Part shown: positions 1 through 12,565 of the stretch, piece by piece | Layout of the letters: each line of letters opens with the position of its first letter | Position numbering within the stretch: the first letter of the stretch is position 1 | Assembly (NCBI GenBank): GCA_964036195.1 | Contig: OZ038450.1 | Span: 1,738,701-1,802,700 of the forward strand | Length of the DNA: 64,000 nucleotides | From: Sphaerolaimus hirsutus | Taxonomy: Eukaryota; Nematoda; Chromadorea; Monhysterida; Sphaerolaimidae | Reading direction: 5' to 3' | Made by a program: the position numbers and the translations under genes | The notes under the pieces: generated by a model | Told to the model about the DNA's origin: nothing | Databases searched by the model: none | What the model saw: only the letters and a program-made list of their open reading frames with translations

Positions 1-15
1 GCTTCGATTGGTGTA

Positions 16-1544
16 ATGGAAAATGAAGAAATCAAAAGTAAATTAAATGAGAAATTGTCACCAATGTTCAATGAGTATTATCTCTTGAAAGATAAACTGC
101 TGCTGCTGGAACAGAAGATAGAGGAAAAAGCACCAGTAGAACAAACGAAAGAAATAAAAATCTCAGAAGATGCAACAACTTTGACTCAGAACACCGCCGA
201 TACTGTTGATGAATCAATAACTACAGCTTCCACATTGGCCATGCTTGACCCAGGACTGACAACAACGTTACAACTGTTACTAGCACAAATCACCTTTTTC
301 GAAGGCGGATTAGGGGACAGTTTCAGAGATTGGAAAAATTCAATCACTTGTCATTTGACAATTTTTCCAAACAAATACTGGTCCGCAATATGGACCTTAA
401 TTTTCCAAACCAAACTGAAGAAATCTGCCAAAGACATTTTCAAAACATTTTCACCAGATCAAAAAATGGATTACAAGTTCATTTTACAGGAATTGGAACA
501 GCTGTATCATCCATTTGATAAAAGGCTAAACATGGCAGAATGGCAAGAGTTGACACAATGAGGAAATGAGACAGCTGTTCAATTCTGTGCTCGTCTCCTG
601 GCTAAATCACCCAATGAAATCATGCATAATATGCCCATTGCCAGCTGGAAAATGTTTGTGGCAAATCAATTATTGCGCAGTTTGTTACCGGGAAAATACA
701 ATGCAAATTTTATCTTTACACTGAAACGTGGTTTAGATAAAAAAAGAATATAAGGAACCCAGGGAAATTGCATTTCAATTAGACCTGTACATCCGGTCCA
801 TGGAGGATGCTGGCGTCACTAAAAATGACAACCAGCCAACCAAAACAAACTTCATTCATCATAGGAACAAAATGACACCAAGAAGATGGGGAAACTGGAA
901 GAATAATGACCAAAAATTCAACTCCACTAAAAATTCAGAGATGTGTGATTTTCCGGGGCATGGGAATCACAAAAAGTCAGATTGCTTCAAGCGAAAGAAG
1001 CTGGAACAAAATGCAAAATTGGCAATGTCACCACTGCCAAACAATCAAGGATTTCAAGGGGTGAAATCAGTTGGACCATCTCCAACTCACAACACAACAT
1101 TTCCCAAAACGAACCTCAAAACGACAAATGACAAAAAAGAACAAACTTTGCATACATTCATGACACGAGTTTACACAACAGGCAATGGAGTTACCCGAAG
1201 AACTACAGCAGCAGGTCGCTAGGACAATATATGATTATGTTGCAACCCAGGACACCAGAAGCGATTCGGACAATGGTAACATAATTTATAAAAAAACACT
1301 AAAGAAAGTCCAAATTCCCAAAAAACCCCATTCACAGATGACTCCAATTCAGACAACCAAGATGATGACAACACCGCTCACAATTTGGGAAAGAATATTG
1401 AAGAAAATGCTGAAGCCGACAACGAAGCCGACAACAAAAACGATCAGGAACTGTGAAATAAAAGAAAAAACCAGTGAACCACCCATTTCATGTGATTCGT
1501 TACTAGTGATAGACAAATCAGATAAATCAATAAAAACAAAATAG
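16..1544 (+). pseudogene. gag: Ty3/gypsy gag remnant
   Basis: Gag packages the element's RNA into cytoplasmic particles. The frame opens at 16 with a charged, coiled-coil-like N-terminus (about residues 1-45) and a capsid-like stretch up to a TGA at 559-561. The same frame stays Gag-like after that stop, so the stop is probably a mutation. A nucleocapsid motif at about 942-985 reads CDFPGHGNHKKSDC. It matches CX2CX4HX4C except that proline replaces the second cysteine, so this knuckle is probably inactive. From about 1340 to 1460 an acidic, D/E/N-rich linker is readable only in a different frame from the flanking sequence, which indicates an indel. The copy is non-functional. The end coordinate is the last plausible coding base, not a real stop. 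Confidence 0.75.
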
Positions 1545-1654
1545 CCAAGTTTAATTGACAAAAAGCAATCGGGTGGCTACAAAAATGAATATTTGGGACA
1601 CTTACCATCAAAAATCGGCACATTAATACATTTCCCAATGTATATCTTTGGATT

Positions 1655-3750
1655 ACTCACAACCGTCGTTCTGGACCCAGGAGCAGTCAAATAAATAATA
1701 CCTTACAAATTATTGGACAAAATAAAACAAATTTTCCCAAAGATCACATCAAAATGTTCATCATTCAGACTAGGACAAGTTGCTGCCATTACACCTCCGG
1801 GAATGGTTAGAGAGGCAAAATTGCCTATTTCGTATGTCAATCAAGCTAAGAAAAAATTGATTCATGCTGTTGGAACTTTTTTAGTGAATATGTCTCCCCA
1901 AGCAACAGAAAAAGTATTAATTGGGAATGATTTAATACCGCAGCTAGGAATACATAAAATCATTCAAAAGTTTTACAAATGCACAAAAAAGTCTCCACTA
2001 ACATTCACTAACACAGACATCAACGCTGTTAAATGGTGTCAATCTTCACCATCACCAAGTGATTGGTCAGACTATATGACACATGGTGATACACAGGAAC
2101 AAAAAAATGATGTCATGGTATTTTTATCAACAGCCATGATCATACCAGCACATGACAATAAAATAATATATTGTCACTTTCAGAAAAAACCAACATTGGG
2201 TGGAATTTTATGCATAAATTTATCAGAAAAATTCCCATTTTTAGAAACACATGATTTACATATAAACAAAGATACCCCCAATAAAATACCACTGCTGGTT
2301 TATAATGATGGAAAAACCACCATAAAATTGCAAAAAAATCTGAAAATAGGGAAATTTCACACAGACAAAAACATATTTAAAATAAAAGACCAACACATTC
2401 TAAATTGCGCATATGCAACGGCATGGCCAACACCACCGAATTGGACACCACCAATTACTCAATACCCCACACAACCAGCAGAACGCTTTACATATATAAA
2501 AGAAAATTTACCGCAGGCTAATCAAATTCACATGAATGAAAATCAGAGGGAAAAATTCTGGAAAATGATAAAACAATCACACAACATCTTCAGTTGTGGA
2601 GAATTCGATGTCGGTTGCACATCACTAGTACAACATTATATCAAAACTGACCCTGCCCATAAACCTGTCAAACAGCCTGTTCGATATGAATCTTCCGAAA
2701 AAAGACAATACATTTACGAAACCATTGAAAATATGTTACATCAAAAAATTATAGAGCCCTGTGATTCACCATGGGCCAGTCCAATTTCAGTAGCAAAGAA
2801 AAGTAGTGGCTGATGGCGACTAGTCATTGACTATCGACTATTGAACAGCCTGACTTTAACACAATCTTGGCCACTTCCACAAATTGGGCACATCTTGATG
2901 GAACAAAATGGAAGAAAGATTTTTTCATCATTAGACTTAAAACATGGATTCTACAACATCCCATTGGGAGATGAAGAAACTAAAGACACCACAGCATTTG
3001 TATGCTCTTTAGGACAATTTCGTTTTCTCAGAGCACCAATGGGAGCTTCAGGAAGCCCTGCATCTTTTCAGAAATTAATGACAATTATGCTACGGGGTTT
3101 ATGTGAGGACCTCTCTCGTCGCTGGGTAAGAGCCTATCTGGACAACATACTTATTTCAAGCGACACTATTGACAAACATTTAGAGCATATCAACAAAGTC
3201 TTTGACAGATTGCGATGGGCTGGGTTGAAATTAGGTCCCAAAAAATGTCTCTTCCTAGTTAAGAAACTGAGATATTTGGGTCATGACATCAGTGAAAATG
3301 GTATTGAACCAGCCCATGATCGTGTCAAAGCTGTATTAGAACAACCTCGACCAGTGACTAAACAAGACTTACAACGCTATTTAGGAAAAACAACAACGTT
3401 TGCACACTTTATACCCCAATACTCAGTAATAGCAGCACCATTAACTGATGCAATTTCGGGTAAATATAACAAAAATGGAGCCGACCTGCTCACATGGACT
3501 ACTGAAATGCACACTGCATATGAATATTTGAAAAAAGCACTCACACATCCACCAATACTAGCACACCCAGATTATCATGATGGAAATCATCCATTTATCT
3601 TACAGACTGATGCTAGTAAACAGGGGCTATCAGGGGTCCTACTACAACAAGATAGAGAAGATAATTCACGACACCCAATAGCCTACGTGAGTAAGAGAAT
3701 TCACGCCCAGTACAAGAACTGGTCCGCGGCCCAATTAGACTGGCTGCTAC
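1655..3750 (+). pseudogene. pol: Ty3/gypsy pol remnant: protease, reverse transcriptase, partial RNase H
   Basis: Pol copies the element RNA into DNA. A protease-like segment begins near 1655 with VVLDPGAVK, where the catalytic triad is DPG instead of D-T/S-G, followed by a stop codon at about 1692. The long frame 1713-2813 holds the protease remainder and the RT N-terminus (SPWASPISVAKK). It ends at a TGA (2811-2813), and the same frame resumes with WRLVIDYRLLNS. RT motifs follow: SSLDLKHGFYNIPL, then YLDNILISS at about 3135-3160, where N replaces the usual second catalytic D of YLDD. The RNase H start, FILQTDASKQGLSGVLLQQ at about 3594, contains the first catalytic Asp, and the domain is cut off near 3750. 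No integrase remains. Confidence 0.9.
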
Positions 3751-3908
3751 TACTGGCACCCACTTCTGTAGGGTTGTTGTTGTCGCGCAAATATTCTGAG
3801 TAAAAAGAATTTACAATTCTTCAGAAAATTCACTTATTATTGAATAAAATGAATTTACAATTTTTTCAATAAATTTACTTGTTACATAAATGGAAAATTT
3901 ACATTTAC

Positions 3909-5061
3909 CATATTTGCCAAATTTAGCCACAGGCACTTTTACATTCGACATACACGGATGCCTAGCAGAACGTTGCAGTTCACACCCCAAATTGACGCCA
4001 CGCAAAAACACCTAAAAACGATTATTCAAAATACTTAATATTCGTTTTTGAAAATTAAATTTTATCAAAAAACCCACTTTTTCCTCCATAACACGGCGCA
4101 CGCCTTGACCACCATTTCGGGGAAAATCACGCACCACAGTATCGCGCGTGAATTCCGCGGAAAATTTTGGTTCTCCATTGGCACCGATTTCATTATTCAG
4201 CTTTTCCATTTCCAAAAATGCCAACCCAGACAGCAGATATTTGCCCGAGCTGAAAATGAATTCAAAAACTGTGAAACACATGTTTCAACATTAACCCTAC
4301 TCACTGATACTATAAATATCATTAAGGCTGCACCACAGGCCGGTGCATGGCTGCCTAATTCAGAGACAAGTTGAGCTTGTCAATTTGATGGAACAATATC
4401 TTTTCTGATTTTTATAAAGTCAGGACATAAATGTCCTGACTGAATAACACAATCCAAAAAAACAAAAACAAGACATAACAAAAACTGACCGCTCTTCAAA
4501 TGGGTCCCAATTATAAATCTTCATCCTGGCAATATCGAAACTCTGTCCCAATTTCATATGGCGATACGCCAAACCTTCCAGAACGCCATTTACCACCTTC
4601 GCAGCATTGCCATTCGTGAGGGCACAATCCACGCCAATCTGAATAATATAAATTTATAGAAATTATGAAATATTTCCATAGAAACACTGAATAAAAATCC
4701 ATTGGATATAAAAATTCAAAATGTCAAATGTGAAAAGGTGAAAATGTCAAATTTTCCACGACAACATAAAAATGATTTTTGGTCAACAATTCTATCAACC
4801 ATACCGACAATGGCTCGATAATGGCTCAAAGAAATTGTAACAAAAAATATACAATAAATCACTTACCACCGGACCGGTTTTATTCCCTTGACCGTCACAC
4901 AAGATCCCGCATTGAATGAATTTGAAATTTTTGCAAAAGTCAAATAGTTCAGCCACGTGACAATCTCCACATTTTGGACAGACACACACAGCGCAGTCCA
5001 TCATGCCCGGCAAATGCTTTTGGTACCGGTTTTCGGCGCAAAATTTGTGCAATTCAATATC
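3909..5061 (-). pseudogene. Host gene 1, 3' portion (exons 3b-6), cut off from its 5' half by BEL-A
   Basis: Minus-strand exons with GT-AG borders and matching phases can be read. They are exon 3 (remainder) 5061-4867, exon 4 4638-4490, exon 5 4249-4078 and exon 6 from 4011. The end of exon 6 is tentative: a GTAAAT donor would put it at 3909. Introns are 228, 240 and 66 bp, with donors GTAAGT, GTCAGT and GTGGGT. Phase is kept at every join: exon 3 to 4 phase 0, 4 to 5 phase 2, 5 to 6 phase 0. Exon 3 is cysteine-rich (CAVCVCPKCGDC followed by further Cys), which suggests a metal-binding or disulfide-rich module. Exon 4 continues with IGVDCALTNGNAAKVV. I do not recognise the family. BEL-A sits in exon 3, so this half has lost its promoter and start codon. 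It would be an intact gene on a chromosome without the insertion. Confidence 0.75.
5057..5061. repeat. Target-site duplication of BEL-A, left copy (ATATC)
   Basis: ATATC lies directly before the TG of the BEL-A 5' LTR and recurs at 23893-23897 directly after the CA of the 3' LTR. A 5-bp duplication is usual for BEL/Pao integrase. Removing one copy and the element restores the reading frame of host exon 3. Confidence 0.9.
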
Positions 5062-5130
5062 TGTGCTGACCGTGGCAAAGTGGATGGATAAAGAAATACA
5101 GAGGAATACAGAGATAAAGAAATACAGAGA
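5062..5130 (+). repeat. Residual 5' LTR of BEL-A with deletion junction into gag
   Basis: Bases 5062-5102 match the first 41 bp of the 3' LTR at 22759-22799. The sequence then contains extra copies of AATACAGAG before it continues in gag at about 5129 (ACATTTCC). LTR promoter, poly(A) region, PBS, leader and about 215 gag codons are absent. The extra short repeats look like templated filler at a repaired break. Confidence 0.85.
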
Positions 5131-8100
5131 CATTTCCAAGTTCTCGTACTTGAGGAGCTTGCTGAAGGGCTCAGCATTCAGCATGATCAGTGGATTGAGT
5201 GTGACCACAGAAAATTATGCACCCGTGATTGCAATGCTCAAAAAGAGATATGACCAGCCAGTTGTGGTCAGAAACACGCTGATGAGTAATATCATGAAGC
5301 TGTGACAGGCCAGGAATACCTGTCAAGATATGAGAATTTTGTTTGATGCAATTGAAAGGCTGCTCCAGCAGTTGGAGTCACTGGGTGAATCAGTGGAGCA
5401 TCCAATGCTGTTGAGCCAGCTGCAACAGAAAGTGCCACCAGAGGTCCTCAGAGAAATCCAGAAGGAACAGGGAACTGAGGAAGCCTTGACGGTGGAGAAA
5501 TTCAGAAAGCTGTTTGGCAAACAGCTAGCGCTCAGTGAGGCTGTACAGCACGCACAGCAATCTGACGCACCAGTTCAACAATTGCGCCAGGGATTCGGGA
5601 ATAATCCACGCGCACACCAATTCAATAATCGGTTCCAAGGCAATGGGAATCGATTCAGAGAGCCAAAGAACCCTAGGACCAGCACAGGGAGCATGTCTGT
5701 GATCCAGAATGGTCAGAGTGCACCGCAGGCTGGATTCATGAATCCTGGGAGGCCGTGTGTGTTCTGTAATGACACACAGCAATTACACTTCAATGACAAG
5801 TGTCCAAAGTTCAAAACTGCCAGAGAAAGGAGAATGATTTTGTCAAAGGCAGAGTGATGCCTGAGATGCCTGCAGTAAGGGCATTATATGGCTCAGTGTC
5901 AATTCACGAGAAATTGTTTCTATTGCAAGTCCAATAGGCACCACAGTGCAGTGTGCCCAGAGAAATTTGGAGACAATGGCAATGGAAATGCTGGACGGCA
6001 AGTTCCAGCATTCAGAGCAAATGGTCAACAGAATGGCCAGCAATCAACAAATAATGGCAGAAAGTCTGTGCCGACGGCCGGTCGACCAGCACAGAGCCAA
6101 CAGAGAAAAGCCACAGTGAATTGTGTCACTGCGGAAGAAGCTGGACCAGAAATGGTGGAGACAGAAACCATATCCAGCACAGTGGTTACAGAACCAAATG
6201 CAAAGCAACAGAATACGTCAGTGAACCTGTCAATAAACAGGAATATGTCAATGCTGATGACAGCCAGAACCGTGATTGAAGCTTCAGAAATGGATACAGA
6301 GATGGAGCCTGAACAGCCACCACTACAGATTCAAGCGTTCCTGGACACAGGATCCCAGGGAACGTACATGTCAGAAAAAGTGGCCAAGAAACTCAATTTG
6401 AAGAGTACTGGTGAACACCACATCCAGGTGTACACATTCGGAAATGAAAAGCCGCACTATAAAATGGTACAGCAAGTGGAATTCAGAATGCGGCTCAGAA
6501 ATGGCCAGAAAGTTGATATGGTGGCTGATGTGGTCCCGACGTTGACCACAGAACAAGTCAAAGTGCCTGTGTCAGAACAGGACGAAAAATATCCGCAAAA
6601 GTACTTCCCGGATGAAAGTTACTTTGCAGACAGAATTCCCAAGGAAAAGGGATCAGAGTGTACGTTCAAGCCAGATATTATTGTGGGCTTGAATTATTTC
6701 TGGGACTTGATGTCCAGAAACACCAGCACCACCAGACTTCCGTCAGGATTGTATGTAATTCCATCGGAATTGGGATTACTGATGGGAGGTGGGCAGCTGA
6801 CAAGCAACAGAAATCAATGGACCACAGATGGCACATATCCGGTGGTGGTCAATACAATTGTGCATCAAATTCAGAGAGAAAAGTGGTACGAGGAAGCACC
6901 ATTGTCAATTGCTCCTGTATTAAATGTCAAAGACATAGACAGACTGGATACCATTGGCATAATGGACCAGCCAGACCTCGTCGAGGATGATGAGGCCATA
7001 AAGCAATTCAATGAGAATGTGCAGAGAAACCCAGATGGACGGTACTCTGTCAAGTTCATGTACAAACCGAATTTGCATGAACTTCCAGACAACAAAGCAA
7101 TGGCGTTCAAGAGGTTCAGGTACCTCACCAACAGGCTCAAGAGAGATCCAGAATTACTGGAGAAAATTCAAGCAATCATGAAAGCACAAGAGGAGCAAGG
7201 AGTGATTGAGAAAGTGCAAGAGGATATTATGGATGGCAGAAATTTCCATATTTTGCCTCATCAACCAGTGATAACGCCAGAGAAAACTACCACAAAGGTC
7301 AGAGTGGTATATGATGCCTCAGCAAAACCGCCAGGCATGCCAAGCTTGAATGAGTGCATGTACCGTGGACCAGTGATACTACCACAGCTGGTAGGGATGC
7401 TGATGCGATTCCGATTGCATGGAATCGCACTGGGCGCAGACATAGAGAAAGCGTTTCTGCAGATCAGTCTGCAGGACAGTGACAGAGACGTGACAAGATT
7501 TCTGTGGTACAAGGATCCCACGAAACCATCCATGGAGGATAACATTCAGATATACAGATTTGCCAGAGTGCCATTTGGCATAATCTGCAGCCCAGCGCTA
7601 CTGGCGCTGACAGTCAGATATCACCTGAATCAAGCTGGCACAGAGAATGCAAAGTTGATCGATGAAAATCTGTATGTAGATAATTTGATCCTCAGTGTGG
7701 ATACAGAGCAGAAAGCAATCGAATTGTACCAGGAATCCAAATTACTGTTCACAGAGGCACAGATGAATCTGAGAGAGTGGAACAGCAATAACAAGAACTT
7801 TACTTGGCAATTGGCAGAGTCAGATGTGGCCAAGGAAATTGTCACAACAGTCCTAGGAATGAAATGGGACACAGAGAGCGACCAGATGTGGTTGAAAACA
7901 CCAAAGACAGTTCAGCAATAACAATTATCAGAAACTGACCAGAAAATCAAACTTCCCACGAAAAGGACAGTTGCAAAGGTGACTGCGGGATGTTTTGATC
8001 CAATGGGACTCGTCAGTCCTGTCCTACTGCCAGCAAAGAGATTTTTGCAGACGTTATGGCATTCAGGACCAAGTGTTAAAGAATGGGACACACCCCTGTC

Positions 8101-10660
8101 TGAGGAACAGACAGCAATTTGGCAGCAATTAGAGACAGAATTGCTCAAAGTTGGACAGATCAGGTTCAACAGAAATTTGAATTACCAGAGTGGTGCAGAT
8201 GCTCAACTGCACATTTTCGTTGATGCCTCAGCAATGGCATACAGCGCAGCGGCATACATATGCCAGAAAACAGAAAATGACAGTGGCACGTCAAGCCTGC
8301 TGTACTCCAGATTGAGACTCGCTCCAAAGAAACCAGAAGTGACAATTCCACAGCTGGAATTGTTAGCAATGTTGATCGGCAGCAGAATGTCAAAGTTTAT
8401 TCACAGAGAGCTCAAGGATGTCAAATTCAGTCAGACAGTTGTATGGTCAGATTCAACCTGTTGTCTGAAGTGGCTGACAACAGCGAAGCCACTGGCATGT
8501 TTTGTCAAGAATAGATTGGATGAAATCAGGAAAATTCAGAGTGAGACAGAGAACATGCACATCAGACACATCGCAGGACTGGAGAACCCAGCTGACATGG
8601 CCACAAGAGGCATGAATGTGTCAGAGTTGGAAGGCAGTAACCTGTGGTGGAAGGGGCCAGAATGGCTAATGACTGGAGAGTGGCCAGAGCCGAAAGTGGA
8701 GCCAGTCACGCCAGAAGTAATGGCAGAAATCAAAAAAGAAGAGCTCAAGTTCCCAAAAGCCAGTCCAATGTACCTGGGCGCCACACAGCAAGTGGTCAGT
8801 AACCCAGATGCCAGCAATGAGCAAACTGATGAAAGCAAGCGAAGCAACCCGTTGGGAATTGAGATACAAAGATTCTCATCATTGACAAAGTTACTGGATG
8901 CAACAGTATACGTGATGAGATTTGTGCGACAGATGCACAAAAAGCTCAACAAAAATGGCAGTCAGAATGTATTGTCAGAAATTATGAAAAGTATCTGTGG
9001 TACAATGAAACTACAGGGAATTATCAGTATTGAAGAGAGAAAATTTGCGTTGAAATATTGGATCAAAGTGATGCAACAGAATCAATACAAAGGAGTGGCA
9101 GAGATTCTGGCAACAAGCCACAGCAAAGGCAGCCAGAATGGCAAGAAAGCAGCTGCAGACCAGCAGTTGATCAAGTGGCTCAATGTGCAAATGCATCAGG
9201 ACGGAATCCTGAAGTGCCATGGCAGAATGGAGCATACTGACCCACAGGAAGTCACAGTGCCACTCATACTGTTGCCAGCAACAGCTACAGTGACACAGCT
9301 GATCGTCAGAGACCAGCATGAGAAGTTGATGCACGCAGGAGTGCAACACACGTTGGCAGCGATCAGACAAAAGTACTGGATTACACAGGGCAGACGGGTG
9401 ATCTACAATGTGATGAGAACCTGCCCAACCTGTAAGAAATTGGGAGCGAAGCCGTACCAGCTTCCACCAATGCCAGATTTACCAGAAACCAGAGTTCAGA
9501 GAGCCAGACCGTTCCAGTACACGGCTTGGATTACTATGGACCAGTTTGGTACAAAGTGGACAAAGATCACAGGAAAATGTGGATCTGTTTGTTCACATGT
9601 ATGGTGACACGTGCAGTTCACCTGGAAAGTGTGCTGGACATGACAGCACAGGAATTCCTGAATGCAGTCAGGAGATTTATTGCCAGGTGTGGAAAGCCTG
9701 AGGCAGTAATTTCAGACAATGCAACACAATTCAAGTTAACAGAGAAAGTGCTCAGCTCAAGCACTGACAAAGCCATTAATACTGGGAAAGAATGGTCAGA
9801 AATGGTCAAAAGTGGAGCAGTACAGACATACTGCTCACAGCAACAAATCCAGTGGAACATGATGACTCCTATGGCACCATGGCAAGGAGGAGTCTATGAG
9901 AGAATGGTGGGCATCACCAAGAAACATTTCAAGGCAGCTGTGGGGCACAGAATGTTAACCCTACAATAATTGTTGACACTTCTGCCAGAAGTTGAGGCAG
10001 TGATCAACAGCAGACCGATCTCTTACATATATGGCGATGTGAAGAGTCTCAGAGTGCTGACACCGAAAGACTTCTTGACCGGGAAAGGTCAGATTGGAGC
10101 ACCACAATTTGATGCAGACAAGGATGGAGAATTTGTGCCCAGAATGGATAATGTAGCGAAATTACAGAAATATTGGGAGACAACCCAGCAAACTTTGGAT
10201 AAGTACTGGGACTTGTGGCATCAAGAGTATATCCCGAGCTTGAGGGAAAGGACTCAAGTGACACACAACCATGGCAGATTGACAGCGACTCAAGAACCCA
10301 ATCTGAATGAAATTGTGTTGATTTATGAAGAAAACATGCCCAGAGGTGCATGGAAGATGGGTCGCATTGAGCAGTCAGAGCCCAGCAAAGATGGACAGAT
10401 TCGCTCAGCAAAAGTCAGAACTGCCAACAGAAATGTGGTCAGCAGACCACTCAATCAATTGTATCTGCTGGAAATCAATTCAAAGACAATGGATATCCCA
10501 GAGACAGCAGTAACAGTCAAAGTGAATTTACTGGACCCGGCAATTGTCCAGAAACATGTCAGAAATCAGAATTCAAACAAAGACCCTGTACCAGATCCTG
10601 CTCAGAGGAACTCAGCATCAGATAGAGTCCTGAGGAGTGCAACAGGGAAAGCCACAGTAA
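5129..10660 (+). pseudogene. BEL-A gag-pol remnant
   Basis: Readable order: Gag (DUF1759-type) with three CCHC-like knuckles, DUF1758-type aspartic protease (FLDTGSQGTY at about 6340), reverse transcriptase with YVDNLIL (about 7672-7692), Pao peptidase A17-type region (GCFDPMGLVSP at about 7987), RNase H-like (IFVDASA at about 8215), integrase HHCC and DDE core, and a C-terminal DUF5641-like segment. Compared with copy B the lesions are: CGA to TGA at 5303 and 5855; AAA to TAA at about 5876; a TAA at about 7919 replacing a serine codon; a 1-bp deletion near 9524 that shifts frame just before the integrase core; and a TAA at 9967-9969. The first 215 or so codons are deleted. It cannot encode a working polyprotein. 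Confidence 0.93.
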
Positions 10661-12005
10661 CCACCAGCAGTTTGGTGATTGGAATGCTGTGCATGATATT
10701 GATGCTGACAGGCATGTCAGAATCAGCAACGCTGAGAAAAGCCGGCAAAGCTTACGGCGAAGTATTTTCCAGAACATACGTTCTAGAAACCTCGACAGTA
10801 AGGCCACCATCATTGGCAGCGCGTCATGGATTGCTGCCTTTGCCTTCAGAATGGCCACCAAAATCTGTCAGAGAAATGCAAACTTATGAGAGATTCAAAG
10901 ATGCAATCAAAGATCATCCTGTGGAGCATGTGATCAGCTCACAAAGCCAGAAGTATCAGATTTGCACTAGTGGAAGGCATGGACATGCACTTACAGTTCC
11001 TGAAGAAGTACAGTGCCATATCCCACCAAGGAATTTTGTCAAGGCAATGAAAGTTACGCTTTATGCACAGAGACAGATTCCACAGAAAGAGAAAGCATAC
11101 AGATGCTACATCAGAATCAGAGAAATCATCACACACACCAGTTTCTGGGGAGCGAAAGGCATTACAGGCAATTTTGAGAAATACCAGCAAGTTGGCGTGG
11201 TAGCCTGTAACTATGCAAGAAATCACAAGATGTTCAGAGGAACACCTTTGGTGGAAATGGAGCCCAGAGTGTGGACAACTAATCAAACCTTGAATGTGGA
11301 GTATTCATGGTGTTGTCACGACAAAGAAAATGTCGTCAGTAATTTCTACATGGAAGAAGGAACCGTGGCTTCACTTGATGGAAAGACTGTAATCAGCGAC
11401 TTGCAAGATTTCAGCCAGTGCAGAGCCATGATGGGACATTGCAGAGACCACAATTATGGAATCACAGTGTGGGATACAGAGAATTTCAAGCATCAATGTG
11501 CATATGAGAGAATTGGCAGATTCAAATCAGAGATATCTGGCCAGACAATTATTGTGTCAAAGTTGCAAGCAGCATACTCTCACAGCAACAAGACAAAGAG
11601 GCCAATTGGCTCAGAATGTGTTCCGGGAGACACATACTACACCGATCAAGGAGGTGTATTCATCCAGTTTGACAGAAGAGAAGATGTGCCTGTGGAATGG
11701 GCAATGCCAGGGAAAATAGTGGAGGCAAGAGAGTCGACAATCAGTGGAACATTGTATGCCAGATTGGACGACAGAAACTCCAAGTTTCAATTCCTGCAAC
11801 ATGTGGTCAAAGAGATGACTCAGGCGCAATTTGCGATTGTATGGCATCAGCTATGTCAACTTCGCAAGAACCAGCTGGACATGTTGACTCAGCTTTTCCG
11901 CATCGATCCAACATTGGGGATTTGAGCCATGCTGGGAAGACAGGATGTTCATGCAGAATGGGCTGGAGAAGCAATTATGTTTTGGGAATGCAAAGAAGTG
12001 CAGCC
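10661..12005 (+). pseudogene. BEL-A env-like region, 5' part
   Basis: After the integrase tail a hydrophobic segment (about 10672-10725, IGMLCMILMLTG) looks like a signal peptide or membrane anchor and opens the envelope-like domain. A cysteine-containing ectodomain follows, with motifs such as YSWCCHDKENVVSNF and EGTVASLDGKTVISDL. The frame is contiguous with pol. CGA has become TGA at 11923-11925. Coding is then broken at 12005 by nested element N. The 3' part resumes at 21508. See copy B for the undisrupted arrangement. Confidence 0.88.
12001..12005. repeat. Target-site duplication of nested element N, left copy (CAGCC)
   Basis: CAGCC is repeated at 21508-21512 directly outside the other LTR. 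Copies B and C carry a single CAGCC (GGCTG on the + strand) at the equivalent env position, which proves the insertion. Confidence 0.93.
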
Positions 12006-12469
12006 TGTAAAGTTTCACACTATTTGGGGTTACGTTTTTCCTGCGTTTGTTCAGTGCAGAAACTTTAGCTGTTATACAAATTTTATTCAAGTTCTTTTCG
12101 GTTTATATTTTATTTCTATCAAACAAAATAATCATTCAAATCAGAATTCAGTAGTCGTAGACTGGGCCGTTCTTTCGGCAAGAACGGCCTTACATACGGG
12201 CGATTTAACCTTCAAAACGCGAGCAAATTGCTTATTATGTCTACTTTAAAGCAAATATCAGGTTTTGCACCTGTCGCATGTCGTTAGAAAACGGGTTGAC
12301 ATAAAGAATTATAAAGATTAATAAAAACATAGATTAAATATTATGAATGTCATTACTTTTATCACCCGTTGTTTACAGCAGGCAAGAAAGGCAAATATTT
12401 CTAAGTGAAATAGGAATTATTCAAGTGAAACAAAATTGCAGGTTACGGTAAATTAGGCGGAACCGCACA
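12006..12469 (-). repeat. Element N 3' LTR
   Basis: 464 bp, TGTAAAGTTTCACAC...CCGCACA on the + strand, same as 21044-21507. On the minus strand it is preceded by the short G-rich stretch CTGGGGAG, a plausible polypurine primer for plus-strand synthesis. Confidence 0.95.
12166..12190. promoter_or_regulatory. Perfect 10-bp hairpin in the N LTR
   Basis: GGCCGTTCTT and AAGAACGGCC are separated by the 5-base loop TCGGC. The same structure is at 21203-21227 in the other LTR. Such a stable stem in LTR-derived RNA could act in packaging, strand transfer or polyadenylation. This role is inferred. Confidence 0.6.
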
Positions 12470-12565
12470 CTCCCCAGAAATTAAAAGAAAAAATTTTAAA
12501 ATCAGAAATTTAAAATTTTTACGTTTTAATCAAAAAAGAGGCTTTACGAATGAAAAAAAGAGGGA

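Larger units (their letters stand above)
1..3750 (+). mobile_element. Ty3/gypsy LTR retrotransposon, truncated and decayed
   Basis: The order Gag, zinc knuckle, aspartic protease, reverse transcriptase, start of RNase H is that of a Metaviridae element. The left LTR lies outside the window. The right side stops inside RNase H near 3750, where similarity to a pol protein ends and AT-rich host sequence starts. The integrase and 3' LTR are missing. Several in-frame stops and at least one frame change show the copy is dead. It lies to the 3' side of a minus-strand host gene whose last recognisable exon starts at 4011. The exact right breakpoint is uncertain by about 30 bp. Confidence 0.9.
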
